Source: JBAXTE01 sp964653595
GTDB lineage: Bacteria; Bacteroidota; Bacteroidia; Bacteroidales; WCHB1-69
Reading direction: 5' to 3'
Assembly: GCA_964653595.1 (NCBI GenBank)
Contig: CAZZHH010000080.1
Location: forward strand, 1 to 12,805
DNA length: 12,805 nt
Under the pieces are notes generated by a model that did no database searches, had not been told where the DNA came from, and was given only the letters and a program-made list of their open reading frames with translations. Positions within the stretch are counted from its first letter, which is position 1; every line of letters begins with the position of its first letter. This document shows, one piece after another, positions 1-6,830 of this stretch. A program made the translations under genes and the position numbers.

Positions 1-17
1 TTTATTCCATTCAGACG

Positions 18-44
18 GAAAGGGAGAAAGCTTTTCTCTCTTTC
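18..44. terminator. Hairpin upstream of the toxin gene, possible terminator
   Basis: Arms 18-29 and 33-44 form a 12-bp stem (one G-T wobble) around a 3-base loop. Only a short interrupted T run follows on the plus strand, so it is a weak terminator candidate for whatever gene lies left of the window. It could also be a regulatory stem in the leader of the toxin gene. The reading frame beginning at base 1 stays open through it to a TAA at 76-78, so it may alternatively lie inside the end of an unrecognised upstream gene. Confidence 0.4.
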
Positions 45-80
45 TTCTGAAAAAAATATTTATTATTTCACCCTGTAAAG

Positions 81-347
81 TTGCATTTATTACTTGAATT
101 TAAAAAAGATTTTAAGAAGCTAAAAAATAATAAATCAATACAGGTTAAATTAACAGAAGCACTTAGTATTTTAGAAGAGACTGGAACACTCCCAATAATA
201 AAATATAAAACCCATGCTTTAAAGGGAAAATACAAAAATTCAGAAGAAGCGCATTTAGATTATGATCTTCTTATAATTTGGATTAAAATTGATTTAGATA
301 TTAATATATATAGAATAGGAACTCATTCTGAGTTATTCAATATGTAA
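81..347 (+). CDS. YafQ-family type II toxin (RelE/ParE-fold mRNA interferase)
   Basis: An 88-residue protein matching the YafQ branch of the RelE/ParE superfamily, whose E. coli member cuts mRNA on the ribosome and is held in check by the DinJ antitoxin. Landmarks seen: FKKDFKKL near the N-terminus (7-14), LP at 37-38, THALKGKY (44-51), H58, D62 and the terminal GTHSELF (80-86). Aligned with E. coli YafQ at a constant offset of five, His50, His63, Asp67, His87 and Phe91 become H45, H58, D62, H82 and F86. Trp68 is replaced by Leu63. The frame has no ATG: the only usual start is the TTG at 81, and it is open upstream to a TGA at 48-50. The N-terminus is a few residues shorter than usual. No antitoxin gene is visible in the 80 bases upstream or in the region downstream. 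The family call is firm; the start and whether the gene is functional are uncertain. Confidence 0.78.
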   Translation: MHLLLEFKKDFKKLKNNKSIQVKLTEALSILEETGTLPIIKYKTHALKGKYKNSEEAHLDYDLLIIWIKIDLDINIYRIGTHSELFNM

Positions 348-378
348 ATTAAAAAACAAGTCAAATTTTAAAACTAAG

Positions 379-412
379 AAACACAATCGAAAGCGGTTGT
401 GTTTTTTTTTTT
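379..412 (+). terminator. Intrinsic terminator of the toxin gene
   Basis: An 11-bp stem (379-389 with 394-404, one T-G wobble) with loop AAAG is followed by an unbroken T run reaching 412. It lies 32 bases after the toxin stop codon and reads as a strong rho-independent terminator on the plus strand. The stretch 413-561 beyond it is AT-rich and holds nothing I can assign. Confidence 0.88.
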
Positions 413-561
413 GTTATAGGCTAAAACAAAAATAGGTTTAAATTTAGTATTATTATTTTACATTTCATTCATTCACATTACATTAATTATGTTTATATAA
501 AGTGTTGGTTTAATTGTTTTACGTTGTATATTTTTTTGGGATCACCTGCATAAGTTGGAAT

Positions 562-594
562 AAAAAAAAGAGATTGATAAGTCAACCTCTTTTT
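562..594 (-). terminator. Intrinsic terminator of tRNA-Glu
   Basis: Read on the minus strand, a 13-bp stem (594-582 with 577-565, one G-T wobble) with a 4-base loop ends in a run of eight T (569-562). The stem begins two bases past the mature tRNA 3' end. It is the only convincing minus-strand terminator between here and the mrdA promoter, so it may also end read-through transcripts from the gene series upstream. Confidence 0.88.
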
Positions 595-595
595 G

Positions 596-667
596 TAGTC
601 GGTAGGGGAATCGAACCCCTGTTTCCAGGATGAAAACCTGGCGTCCTAACCCCTAGACGAACTGACC
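596..667 (-). tRNA. tRNA-Glu (anticodon TTC)
   Basis: Full cloverleaf on the minus strand. The anticodon stem pairs 641-637 with 629-625 around the 7-base loop TTTTCAT, giving anticodon TTC (bases 634-632). The T stem pairs 620-616 with 608-604 around TTCGATT, and the D arm begins GTCTAGGGGTTAGGAC. CCA is not encoded; the base after the acceptor stem (discriminator) is A596. The acceptor stem (667-661 with 603-597) has a G1-T72 wobble, usual in this phylum as far as I recall, and an A5-C68 mismatch (bases 663 and 601), which is not. All other stems are intact. It has its own promoter and terminator and is expected to be functional. Confidence 0.96.
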
Positions 668-685
668 GTGTTGTTAAGAACAGTG

Positions 686-716
686 CAAAGGTACGATTTT
701 TTTTCTAATCTCCAAA
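686..716 (-). promoter_or_regulatory. Bacteroidota-type promoter of tRNA-Glu
   Basis: On the minus strand, TTTG (716-713) is followed after exactly 19 bases by TACCTTTG (693-686), a perfect match to the Bacteroidota -33/-7 pattern TTTG-N19-TAnnTTTG. Transcription should start near 680, giving a leader of about a dozen bases before mature tRNA position 1 at 667. The promoter lies only 36 bases past the stop codon of the gene upstream. Confidence 0.88.
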
Positions 717-752
717 TTTTTTTTCAAAAAAAAATGATTTTTTTCACTTTTG

Positions 753-1445
753 TCATCCTTTAACTTCATCTCTATCGGCTTGAAACTTGAAACCCATTCG
801 TTTTGCGGTTTTTATAGTAGAGCTTTGAATTTCTAATTGCAAAATATCATAAACCGAAATTTCTTTTAAATTATCATAAGGAGGGATTAACAAATCGAAA
901 TTTATTGCATAATTTATTGCAGCTTTAAAAACATTGGCAATTACTTCTTCGGTAAAAACATTATTCGAAAAATTATTAAATTGAAGTCCAAGTTCATGTT
1001 TCCCTTCAATGTAATAGTGATTTTCATGATTAATAAAAATCCTACCAATTAAATATCCAGTATCGTTGATTCTATTGTATTTATACGAGTCTGCCAAAAA
1101 ATTATAAATATTAATAATACCACAATAAGATCGCTTTTGATCTTCTTTTACATATGGTATTTTGAATACATCGTGAGCTCTAGGAAACTCAAACACATTG
1201 GAGTGCATCAGAAATACTAGCATATCCCCAGCAAAATTAAAGGAGAATTCAAAATCGGTATTATTGATAATAGAAACATTAACCCTTGGATTTTCTGCTG
1301 CATATTTTGAATGAAATTCATCAATAAACTTTTTAGCCAACGATTTTATTCCATTAAAACCTTTTTGGGTAGTTTCGAATACATCTTGTTTAAAGTTCCC
1401 TTTACTTGCTAGTAGCTTAAAAATTTCTTCGTTTTCCATTGTCAT
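753..1445 (-). CDS. Conserved protein of unknown function, last gene of the envelope series
   Basis: I do not recognise a named family in this 230-residue protein. It has no signal peptide and no membrane segment, so it is probably cytoplasmic. It is rich in Phe, Tyr and Asn, with a mixed central region (about 50-160) that could form an alpha/beta or beta-rich fold. The C-terminus is basic (STIKTAKRMGFKFQ, near 209-222). No catalytic motif, zinc-binding cluster or nucleotide loop stands out. Start is ATG at 1445; a second ATG at 1439 (Met3) is equally possible. It begins 12 bases after the FAD-dehydrogenase stop and is presumably co-transcribed with it. Its length, codon use and tight spacing argue that it is a real gene. 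Confidence 0.82.
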   Translation of the reverse strand: MTMENEEIFKLLASKGNFKQDVFETTQKGFNGIKSLAKKFIDEFHSKYAAENPRVNVSIINNTDFEFSFNFAGDMLVFLMHSNVFEFPRAHDVFKIPYVKEDQKRSYCGIINIYNFLADSYKYNRINDTGYLIGRIFINHENHYYIEGKHELGLQFNNFSNNVFTEEVIANVFKAAINYAINFDLLIPPYDNLKEISVYDILQLEIQSSTIKTAKRMGFKFQADRDEVKG

Positions 1446-1457
1446 TAATTTTAAATG

Positions 1458-3017
1458 TTAATGTAATATTTTTGCAATCTTTTCGGCACAATTCTGACCA
1501 TCTAGTGCCGAAGATGTAATTCCTCCGGCATATCCAGCTCCTTCTCCCACCGGAAATAAATTATCAAATTCCACGTGTGCAAAGGTATCCATATTTCTTG
1601 GAATTCGAACAGGGGAAGAGGTTCGAGATTCAATACCAACAAGGATTGCATCAGAAGAGATAAAACCTTTCAATTTCTTATCAAATTGCAAAAATGCTTT
1701 TTGTAACCGAGAAGTAATAAAATCGGGATAAATATCCGCTAAATTAGAAGAAACGACTCCTGGATGATAAGAGCACTTAGGCAAAGATATTGAAATTTTG
1801 TTGTTCAAAAAATCAATTAATCTCTGAGCTGGAGCTACTAACCCTCCTCCACCAGAAAGCCAAGCACGATGTTCCATCTCTTTTTGAAATCTAAGACCTG
1901 CTAAAGGTCCATGACTAGAATACTCCAAAATGTCCGATGGTTCAACAGAAACCACAATGCCTGCATTTGCGTATGGAGAGTTTCGTTGTGAATTGGACAT
2001 CCCATTTAACACCAAATGCTGATCCATAGTTGAAGCTGGAACGATAACACCTCCTGGACACATGCAAAATGAGAACACCCCTCTCCCATCCACTTGCTGC
2101 ACTAAAGAATAAGATGCTGCTGGTAAAAAATCGGGCCTATGAGGTAATTTATATTGAGCAGAATCTATCAACGATTGGGGATGTTCAACTCTAAACCCCA
2201 TAGCAAAAGATTTTTGTTCAAGAGAAATTTTTTTGCGATCAAAAAGTTCGTAAATATCTATTGCCGAATGACCAGTAGCAAATACATATGCTTCGGCAAC
2301 ATGCTCATTCGACTCTTTATCTATCAGTGCCTTCACTCGATTTTTTTCGAGCAAGATATCCACTATTTTTGAATTAAAATGAACCTCGCCCCCACATCTT
2401 ATAATTGTCTTTTTAATATTGGAAATTATGGTTGGCAACTTATCTGTACCTATATGAGCATGAGATTCAATTAAAATATCTGGGTTGGCACCGTGACTAA
2501 TAAGAATGGATAAAATGGACGAAACATCGCCCCGTTTAGTAGATCGGGTGTATAATTTACCATCCGAAAATGTGCCTGCTCCTCCTTCCCCAAAACACCA
2601 ATTTGAATCGGTATTAATCCTCAAATTTCTATTTAAATCGGAAATATCTAACTTTCTATCACTCACATCTTTTCCCATCTCAAGTATTACTGGCTTAACT
2701 CCTAATTCTATAAATTTAAGAGCAGCAAACAAACCTGCAGGTCCAGCTCCTACAATGATTACCTTTTTCCCAGATGAAACATTGGGTAAACTATGTTGGT
2801 CGAAAAATGAATTCAAAGGAAGTGATTCGCCAATAGATACGGAATATCTTAAAAGATACATAATAGGTTTTCGGCGAGCATCAATAGATCGTTTCAACAA
2901 TTTTACCTCGGTAATATTTCCGGAAGGAATAGACAATTTATCTGCAATTCTGCTTTTAACATCATCTGCATTTTGAGATAAAATAGCAGGAATACGTATA
3001 TCAATTTCGTGTATCAT
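1458..3017 (-). CDS. FAD-dependent dehydrogenase (COG2509-like)
   Basis: A 519-residue cytoplasmic flavoprotein of the uncharacterised NAD(P)/FAD-dependent oxidoreductase group found in many Bacteroidota and Firmicutes. Residues 1-80 form the small N-terminal domain typical of this group, with IDARRKPIMYLLRYSV near 45-60. The FAD-binding Rossmann motif is GAGPAG (90-95), with the ribose-binding acid at E113. The family signature FGEGGAGTFSDGKL is at 142-155, an ATG motif (YVFATGHSA) is mid-protein, and the second FAD-contact segment GEGAGYAGG is at 491-499. Length is normal. The substrate is not known for the family. It lies 15 bases after porT and 12 before the unknown gene. The gene is complete, and nothing ties its chemistry to PorT beyond position. 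Confidence 0.88.
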   Translation of the reverse strand: MIHEIDIRIPAILSQNADDVKSRIADKLSIPSGNITEVKLLKRSIDARRKPIMYLLRYSVSIGESLPLNSFFDQHSLPNVSSGKKVIIVGAGPAGLFAALKFIELGVKPVILEMGKDVSDRKLDISDLNRNLRINTDSNWCFGEGGAGTFSDGKLYTRSTKRGDVSSILSILISHGANPDILIESHAHIGTDKLPTIISNIKKTIIRCGGEVHFNSKIVDILLEKNRVKALIDKESNEHVAEAYVFATGHSAIDIYELFDRKKISLEQKSFAMGFRVEHPQSLIDSAQYKLPHRPDFLPAASYSLVQQVDGRGVFSFCMCPGGVIVPASTMDQHLVLNGMSNSQRNSPYANAGIVVSVEPSDILEYSSHGPLAGLRFQKEMEHRAWLSGGGGLVAPAQRLIDFLNNKISISLPKCSYHPGVVSSNLADIYPDFITSRLQKAFLQFDKKLKGFISSDAILVGIESRTSSPVRIPRNMDTFAHVEFDNLFPVGEGAGYAGGITSSALDGQNCAEKIAKILH

Positions 3018-3032
3018 GAATAGGCATCGTTA

Positions 3033-3779
3033 TTATTCAAACAAAAAAGAAATTTGCATCACTTTGGAATTTAACCGTTCAATGGAGTTAGAAAACAGAT
3101 TTCCCTCCCGCTGAATTAAATCACGGAATCCATATGCCATTTTAAACTCCACCGCAAACTTAAAATAGGTAAGATAGAAATCAGCGCCTACTCCTGCCTG
3201 AAAAGAGTAGTCATTACGAAGAAGTTTAATCATTACTTCGTTTTTTTGCTCATTTTTCTTTTTTGCTTGAGAAGCCATATCAATGCTAAAATTGAAGCCA
3301 CTAATAACATAAACACGAGCATTATGCATTCTGCTTGACTTAAACTTTAACAATAATGGAAAATCAATATAGGTAGACTCTACCGTTTTTTTCACAACTT
3401 GACTGATTGTATCTCTATAATTAATCGTATAATTGATAATCCGATCGCCGAAAGACAAAGTTGGGGTAAACCGCAAATCAAAATGATTGTTTAATCTCAA
3501 ATTGGATATTACACCCAAGTTAAAACCACTCTGAGGTTGAGATTCTACAACCATGAGAGAATCGAATGAATTTAAATTGGTATATGGCTTAATGGTAAAA
3601 TCAAATTGATTGTACGCCAACAAAAATCCAAAATGATATTTTTTTAAATCATATTTTGGTAAATTCATCGAACGAGAATTCTGACTTAACCCAGCAACAT
3701 TAAGGACAAACATAACCAATAGTAGAGATATTCTATTCTTCACAAATCTATTTTTTAAAACATTTTCCATTAAACGCAT
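3033..3779 (-). CDS. porT: PorT family outer-membrane protein of type IX secretion
   Basis: PorT (SprT in Flavobacterium) is a small beta-barrel protein needed for type IX secretion in Bacteroidota. The protein has 248 residues: a basic n-region (1-16), a hydrophobic stretch (17-29, ISLLLVMFVLNVA) and a likely signal-peptidase cut near residue 32, with no lipobox Cys. The mature part opens with the family-typical LPKYDLKKYHFGF, followed by alternating hydrophobic strands and a C-terminal Phe-containing strand (ISFLFE), as in outer-membrane barrels. The position directly after ubiE is the conserved ubiE-porT arrangement of this phylum and supports the call. ATG at 3779 gives a better n-region than the ATG at 3770. 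The 49-base gap from ubiE is the largest in the series, yet I see no TAnnTTTG promoter in it. Confidence 0.87.
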   Translation of the reverse strand: MRLMENVLKNRFVKNRISLLLVMFVLNVAGLSQNSRSMNLPKYDLKKYHFGFLLAYNQFDFTIKPYTNLNSFDSLMVVESQPQSGFNLGVISNLRLNNHFDLRFTPTLSFGDRIINYTINYRDTISQVVKKTVESTYIDFPLLLKFKSSRMHNARVYVISGFNFSIDMASQAKKKNEQKNEVMIKLLRNDYSFQAGVGADFYLTYFKFAVEFKMAYGFRDLIQREGNLFSNSIERLNSKVMQISFLFE

Positions 3780-3828
3780 GAATATTTATTTTATTTTAAT
3801 AGCAACTTTTTAAATTTAATTATAGATA

Positions 3829-4533
3829 TTATTTTACCCCAGTATACAAAGTTGATATCCCGAAAGAGTATGAAAAAAAACGACAACCTTTAAACCCACT
3901 TTTAATAAAGAACGCATTTAGGGCCTCATCTTGATAAAAATCGTGAATAGTCTCTTTTAAATAAACATAAGCAGATTTATTTTTTGAGAACAACGCACCT
4001 ATAGTTGGTAGTAAATGTCGAAGGTAGAATAAATAAAAGTGCTTTACAAATCCAGATGGACGAGTTAGCTCCAATATAAAATATGCACCGTTTGGTTTCA
4101 AAACTCTTTTAATTTCAGTAATACCAACCTCCATATTTTCAAAATTTCTGATTCCAAAAGAGATGGTAACAACATCAAAAGAATTATCTGGAAATGGAAT
4201 CTGCATAGCGTCGCCATCCACAAAGGTAATATTTTGAATCTGCTTTTTATTCACTTTCTCTTTCGCAATTGCTAGCATATTTTGGGATATATCGATGCCA
4301 ATAATATTGCATTTTTTTAAAGAAGACAGTTCAATTGCTAAATCGCCAGTACCTGTAGCAATATCTAATATTGATATTGGACAAATGGACATTTTTGCAA
4401 TCTCTTTTTTCATTTTTTTTCTCCAAATTTTATCAATACCCAGTGAGAGTATATGACCCGTAGAGTCATAAATTGGAGCAATATCATTAAACATGTTTGC
4501 AACGAACTTTTTGTCTTTTGAGATTTGAGGCAT
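3829..4533 (-). CDS. ubiE: Demethylmenaquinone methyltransferase UbiE/MenG
   Basis: A 234-residue SAM-dependent methyltransferase that performs the last step of menaquinone synthesis, C-methylation of demethylmenaquinone (and the equivalent step for ubiquinone in organisms that make it). The UbiE signature region is present: FNDIAPIYDSTGHILSLGID (15-34). SAM motif I is DIATGTGDL (57-65), the adenine-side acidic loop is GIDIS (79-83), and FPDNSFDVVTISFGIRNF (114-131) includes the invariant FGIRNF. The C-terminus ends with the family's LYTGVK. Length is normal. Only 2 bases separate it from the kinase stop codon, so translational coupling is likely; a weak AGGAT precedes the ATG. In Bacteroidota, menaquinone is the usual respiratory quinone. 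Confidence 0.95.
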   Translation of the reverse strand: MPQISKDKKFVANMFNDIAPIYDSTGHILSLGIDKIWRKKMKKEIAKMSICPISILDIATGTGDLAIELSSLKKCNIIGIDISQNMLAIAKEKVNKKQIQNITFVDGDAMQIPFPDNSFDVVTISFGIRNFENMEVGITEIKRVLKPNGAYFILELTRPSGFVKHFYLFYLRHLLPTIGALFSKNKSAYVYLKETIHDFYQDEALNAFFIKSGFKGCRFFSYSFGISTLYTGVK

Positions 4534-4535
4534 AT

Positions 4536-5552
4536 TTATCCTATTGATAACAATTGTAAACGAGAGATTTCATGCATCAATTTTTCTTTATTCACCGGAA
4601 CAACACCCACCTCTTCACATACCAATCCACCCGATAAATTTGCAATAGAAGCAATACTTTCTGGTGAAAATCCCAAAGATAAACAAAGGGTGGCAACACT
4701 AATTACGGTATCTCCAGCACCCGAAACATCGACAATATTCCGATGATGAGCAGGTATCAATTTGTGTTGATATCCACTCTCCGATTGCCAAACGATCAAT
4801 ACCCCTTTTTCACTTAACGTAATCAAGGCAATTTTTATTTGATTTTTCAATAGGTAGCTCTCCACTAGACTTATTAAAGAATGGATGTCAGAGAAATTGA
4901 TATTTGCCTTAGTGCCCTCTTTTAGCTCTTTCAAATTAGGTTTGAAAATGGTACTCCCTTGGTAATGATTAAAATTTCGCTTTTTGGGGTCTACTGCTAC
5001 GGGTATATTTGCCATAGATGCCATGTTAATTACCGATTCAATTAGAGATTTCGAGATAACTCCCTTGTCGTAATCTTCAAAAATTATTGCATCCACTTCT
5101 CCTTGCTGGATAAATCTCGAAATTTTTAATAAAAGAGCATCCCTATCCTCCGCAATTAACTCACAATCGATCTCCTCATCTACCCTCAACAATTGTACAT
5201 TATTGCCGATAATTCTAAACTTAACTGTGGTGATACGTTCGTTGCTGGTTATCATACATTCCGTAGACAAACCTAATGATATCATCAATTGGATAAACTC
5301 TTTTCCTTTTTCATCATCACCTACTACAGAACACAAAATAGGTTTTGCTCCTAGTGCTTGGATATTGAGAGCAACATTTGCAGCGCCTCCTAACCTGTTG
5401 TCACGTGTTGCCAAATTCACAATAGGAACGGGTGCTTCGGGCGAAATTCTATTCACTGCTCCAAAAAGGTACGCATCCATCATTACATCTCCAATCACTA
5501 ATACCCTTTTATGAGCTAAACTCTTTTCCATATTTTTGATTAAATTATCCAT
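4536..5552 (-). CDS. rfaE1: D-glycero-beta-D-manno-heptose-7-phosphate kinase (RfaE domain I)
   Basis: A PfkB/ribokinase-fold sugar kinase of 338 residues that phosphorylates heptose-7-phosphate at C1 on the way to ADP-heptose for lipopolysaccharide. Landmarks: GDVMMDAY (21-28), RISPEAPVPI (35-44, strongly typical of RfaE), the PfkB signature GGAANVALN (55-63), FEDYDKGV (158-165), DPKKRNF (188-194), KPNLKE (204-209), and DVSGAGDT (275-282) with the catalytic Asp281. It matches only the N-terminal half of the roughly 470-residue bifunctional E. coli HldE; the adenylyltransferase half is absent, so a separate RfaE2 must be encoded elsewhere if the pathway is complete. ATG at 5552 is used; an internal ATG at Met8 is a possible alternative. 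Gaps are 9 bases from rodA and 2 to ubiE. Confidence 0.9.
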   Translation of the reverse strand: MDNLIKNMEKSLAHKRVLVIGDVMMDAYLFGAVNRISPEAPVPIVNLATRDNRLGGAANVALNIQALGAKPILCSVVGDDEKGKEFIQLMISLGLSTECMITSNERITTVKFRIIGNNVQLLRVDEEIDCELIAEDRDALLLKISRFIQQGEVDAIIFEDYDKGVISKSLIESVINMASMANIPVAVDPKKRNFNHYQGSTIFKPNLKELKEGTKANINFSDIHSLISLVESYLLKNQIKIALITLSEKGVLIVWQSESGYQHKLIPAHHRNIVDVSGAGDTVISVATLCLSLGFSPESIASIANLSGGLVCEEVGVVPVNKEKLMHEISRLQLLSIG

Positions 5553-5561
5553 ACATAAAAA

Positions 5562-6830
5562 TTAAATAATGTCTTTTTTATTCATATCTAATCGAATGAA
5601 GATAAACAACAATAACGTAAAAGACCACAAGGAAGATCCTCCATAACTTAAAAATGGCAAAGGAATTCCAATTACAGGCATAATCCCCATTGTCATACCA
5701 ATATTTATTACAATATGTGTAAACAAAATCATTGCAACACCATATCCATATATTCGACTAAAGGCTGAGCGTTGTTTTTCTGCTAAAATTACAATTCTAA
5801 TGATTAGTAAAAAAAAGATGAATACCAGAAAAGAGCTACCTATAAAACCCCATTCTTCTCCTACAGTGCAAAAAATGAAATCGGTACTTTGTTCTGGGAC
5901 AAACTTAAACTTTGTTTGTGTACCTTCTAAAAACCCCTTTCCAAGAAATCCCCCAGAACCAATCGCTATTTTAGATTGATTTACATTATATCCAACTCCC
6001 TTAGGGTCTGACTTTAACCCAAGCAATATCTCCACACGATCGCGCTGATGATCTTGCAAAATATTTGCAAAAACATATTCTACCCCAAATGTAAATCCAA
6101 TGGATAATATATAAATTAATGCAATGGTATAAACTGCTCTTTTGTACTTTCTAGTAAAAAACCATACAATAAGCCCAACAACGCTTAAAAAAAGAATTAC
6201 ATACCACAGGTTGAAAATTAAGGTAAAAATGAATATAAATACAGCTAAAAGCCCAAACCAAATAATAGTCCCATTCATCCCTTCACGATAGAATACCAAA
6301 AAGAAAGATAAAAAGACAATTGAAGAGCCTGTATCGTTTTGAAACAGAATAAATAAAATGGGAAGAGCAAGTAACAAATAGGCTACAAAACGAGTAGTCT
6401 TTTGATTAATATTCCTATTAGATTCGCCCAATAACTTGGCAACAGCCATTGCTGTAGCAATTTTTGCAAATTCGGAAGGCTGAATCCCAAAATCTCCAAC
6501 CCCTAACCAGGATTTTGAGCCGGCAATCTCTTTTCCAACAAAAAGAACTACAAATAGCAATAGTATACTAACCCCATAAAATACAAAAGCAAACGTAGTA
6601 TAAAACTTAGAATCAATGACGATGACAAATAATCCGATTAAAAAAGCGGTAAAAATCCATATCAACTGTTTGCCATAACTTTGTGAGAAATCAAAAATAC
6701 TAGAATGATCATCGTTGTAAACTGCAGCATAAATATTGAGTAGACCAAAGAATACCAAAATAGTATAGAGCAACACTAGTGGCTTATCTATATTTGCAAA
6801 AAGTCCCTTCGATTTATATTCTCTTATCAC
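5562..6830 (-). CDS. rodA: Rod-shape SEDS peptidoglycan glycosyltransferase RodA
   Basis: RodA is the integral membrane polymerase that extends glycan strands from lipid II in the elongasome, working with PBP2. The protein has 422 residues and about ten membrane segments. SEDS signatures are all present: GDFGIQPSEFAK (112-123), FQNDTGSS (163-170), the long extracellular loop with YNVNQSKIAIGSGGFLGKGF (281-300), VPEQSTDFIF (311-320) with Asp317 at the position of the essential catalytic Asp, and IPLPFLSYGGSSLWSF (389-404), the FtsW/RodA/SpoVE signature. The association with mrdA rather than ftsI/murG separates it from FtsW. The start is GTG at 6830, whose last two bases are shared with the TGA that ends mrdA (GTGA), so translation is probably coupled. 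Confidence 0.95.
   Translation of the reverse strand: MIREYKSKGLFANIDKPLVLLYTILVFFGLLNIYAAVYNDDHSSIFDFSQSYGKQLIWIFTAFLIGLFVIVIDSKFYTTFAFVFYGVSILLLFVVLFVGKEIAGSKSWLGVGDFGIQPSEFAKIATAMAVAKLLGESNRNINQKTTRFVAYLLLALPILFILFQNDTGSSIVFLSFFLVFYREGMNGTIIWFGLLAVFIFIFTLIFNLWYVILFLSVVGLIVWFFTRKYKRAVYTIALIYILSIGFTFGVEYVFANILQDHQRDRVEILLGLKSDPKGVGYNVNQSKIAIGSGGFLGKGFLEGTQTKFKFVPEQSTDFIFCTVGEEWGFIGSSFLVFIFFLLIIRIVILAEKQRSAFSRIYGYGVAMILFTHIVINIGMTMGIMPVIGIPLPFLSYGGSSLWSFTLLLFIFIRLDMNKKDII

Noticed and set aside
538..560. GGGATCACCT resembling the 3' end of 16S rRNA
   Set aside because: Only about ten bases match and no rRNA structure surrounds it; likely chance.
724..745. A/T hairpin just past the last gene of the envelope series (A9-TGA-T7)
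   Set aside because: The stem is made only of A-T pairs and would be weak; I do not count it as a terminator.
2154..2976. Plus-strand reading frames inside the FAD dehydrogenase gene
   Set aside because: They are antisense shadows of a well-supported gene and their products look like no protein family.
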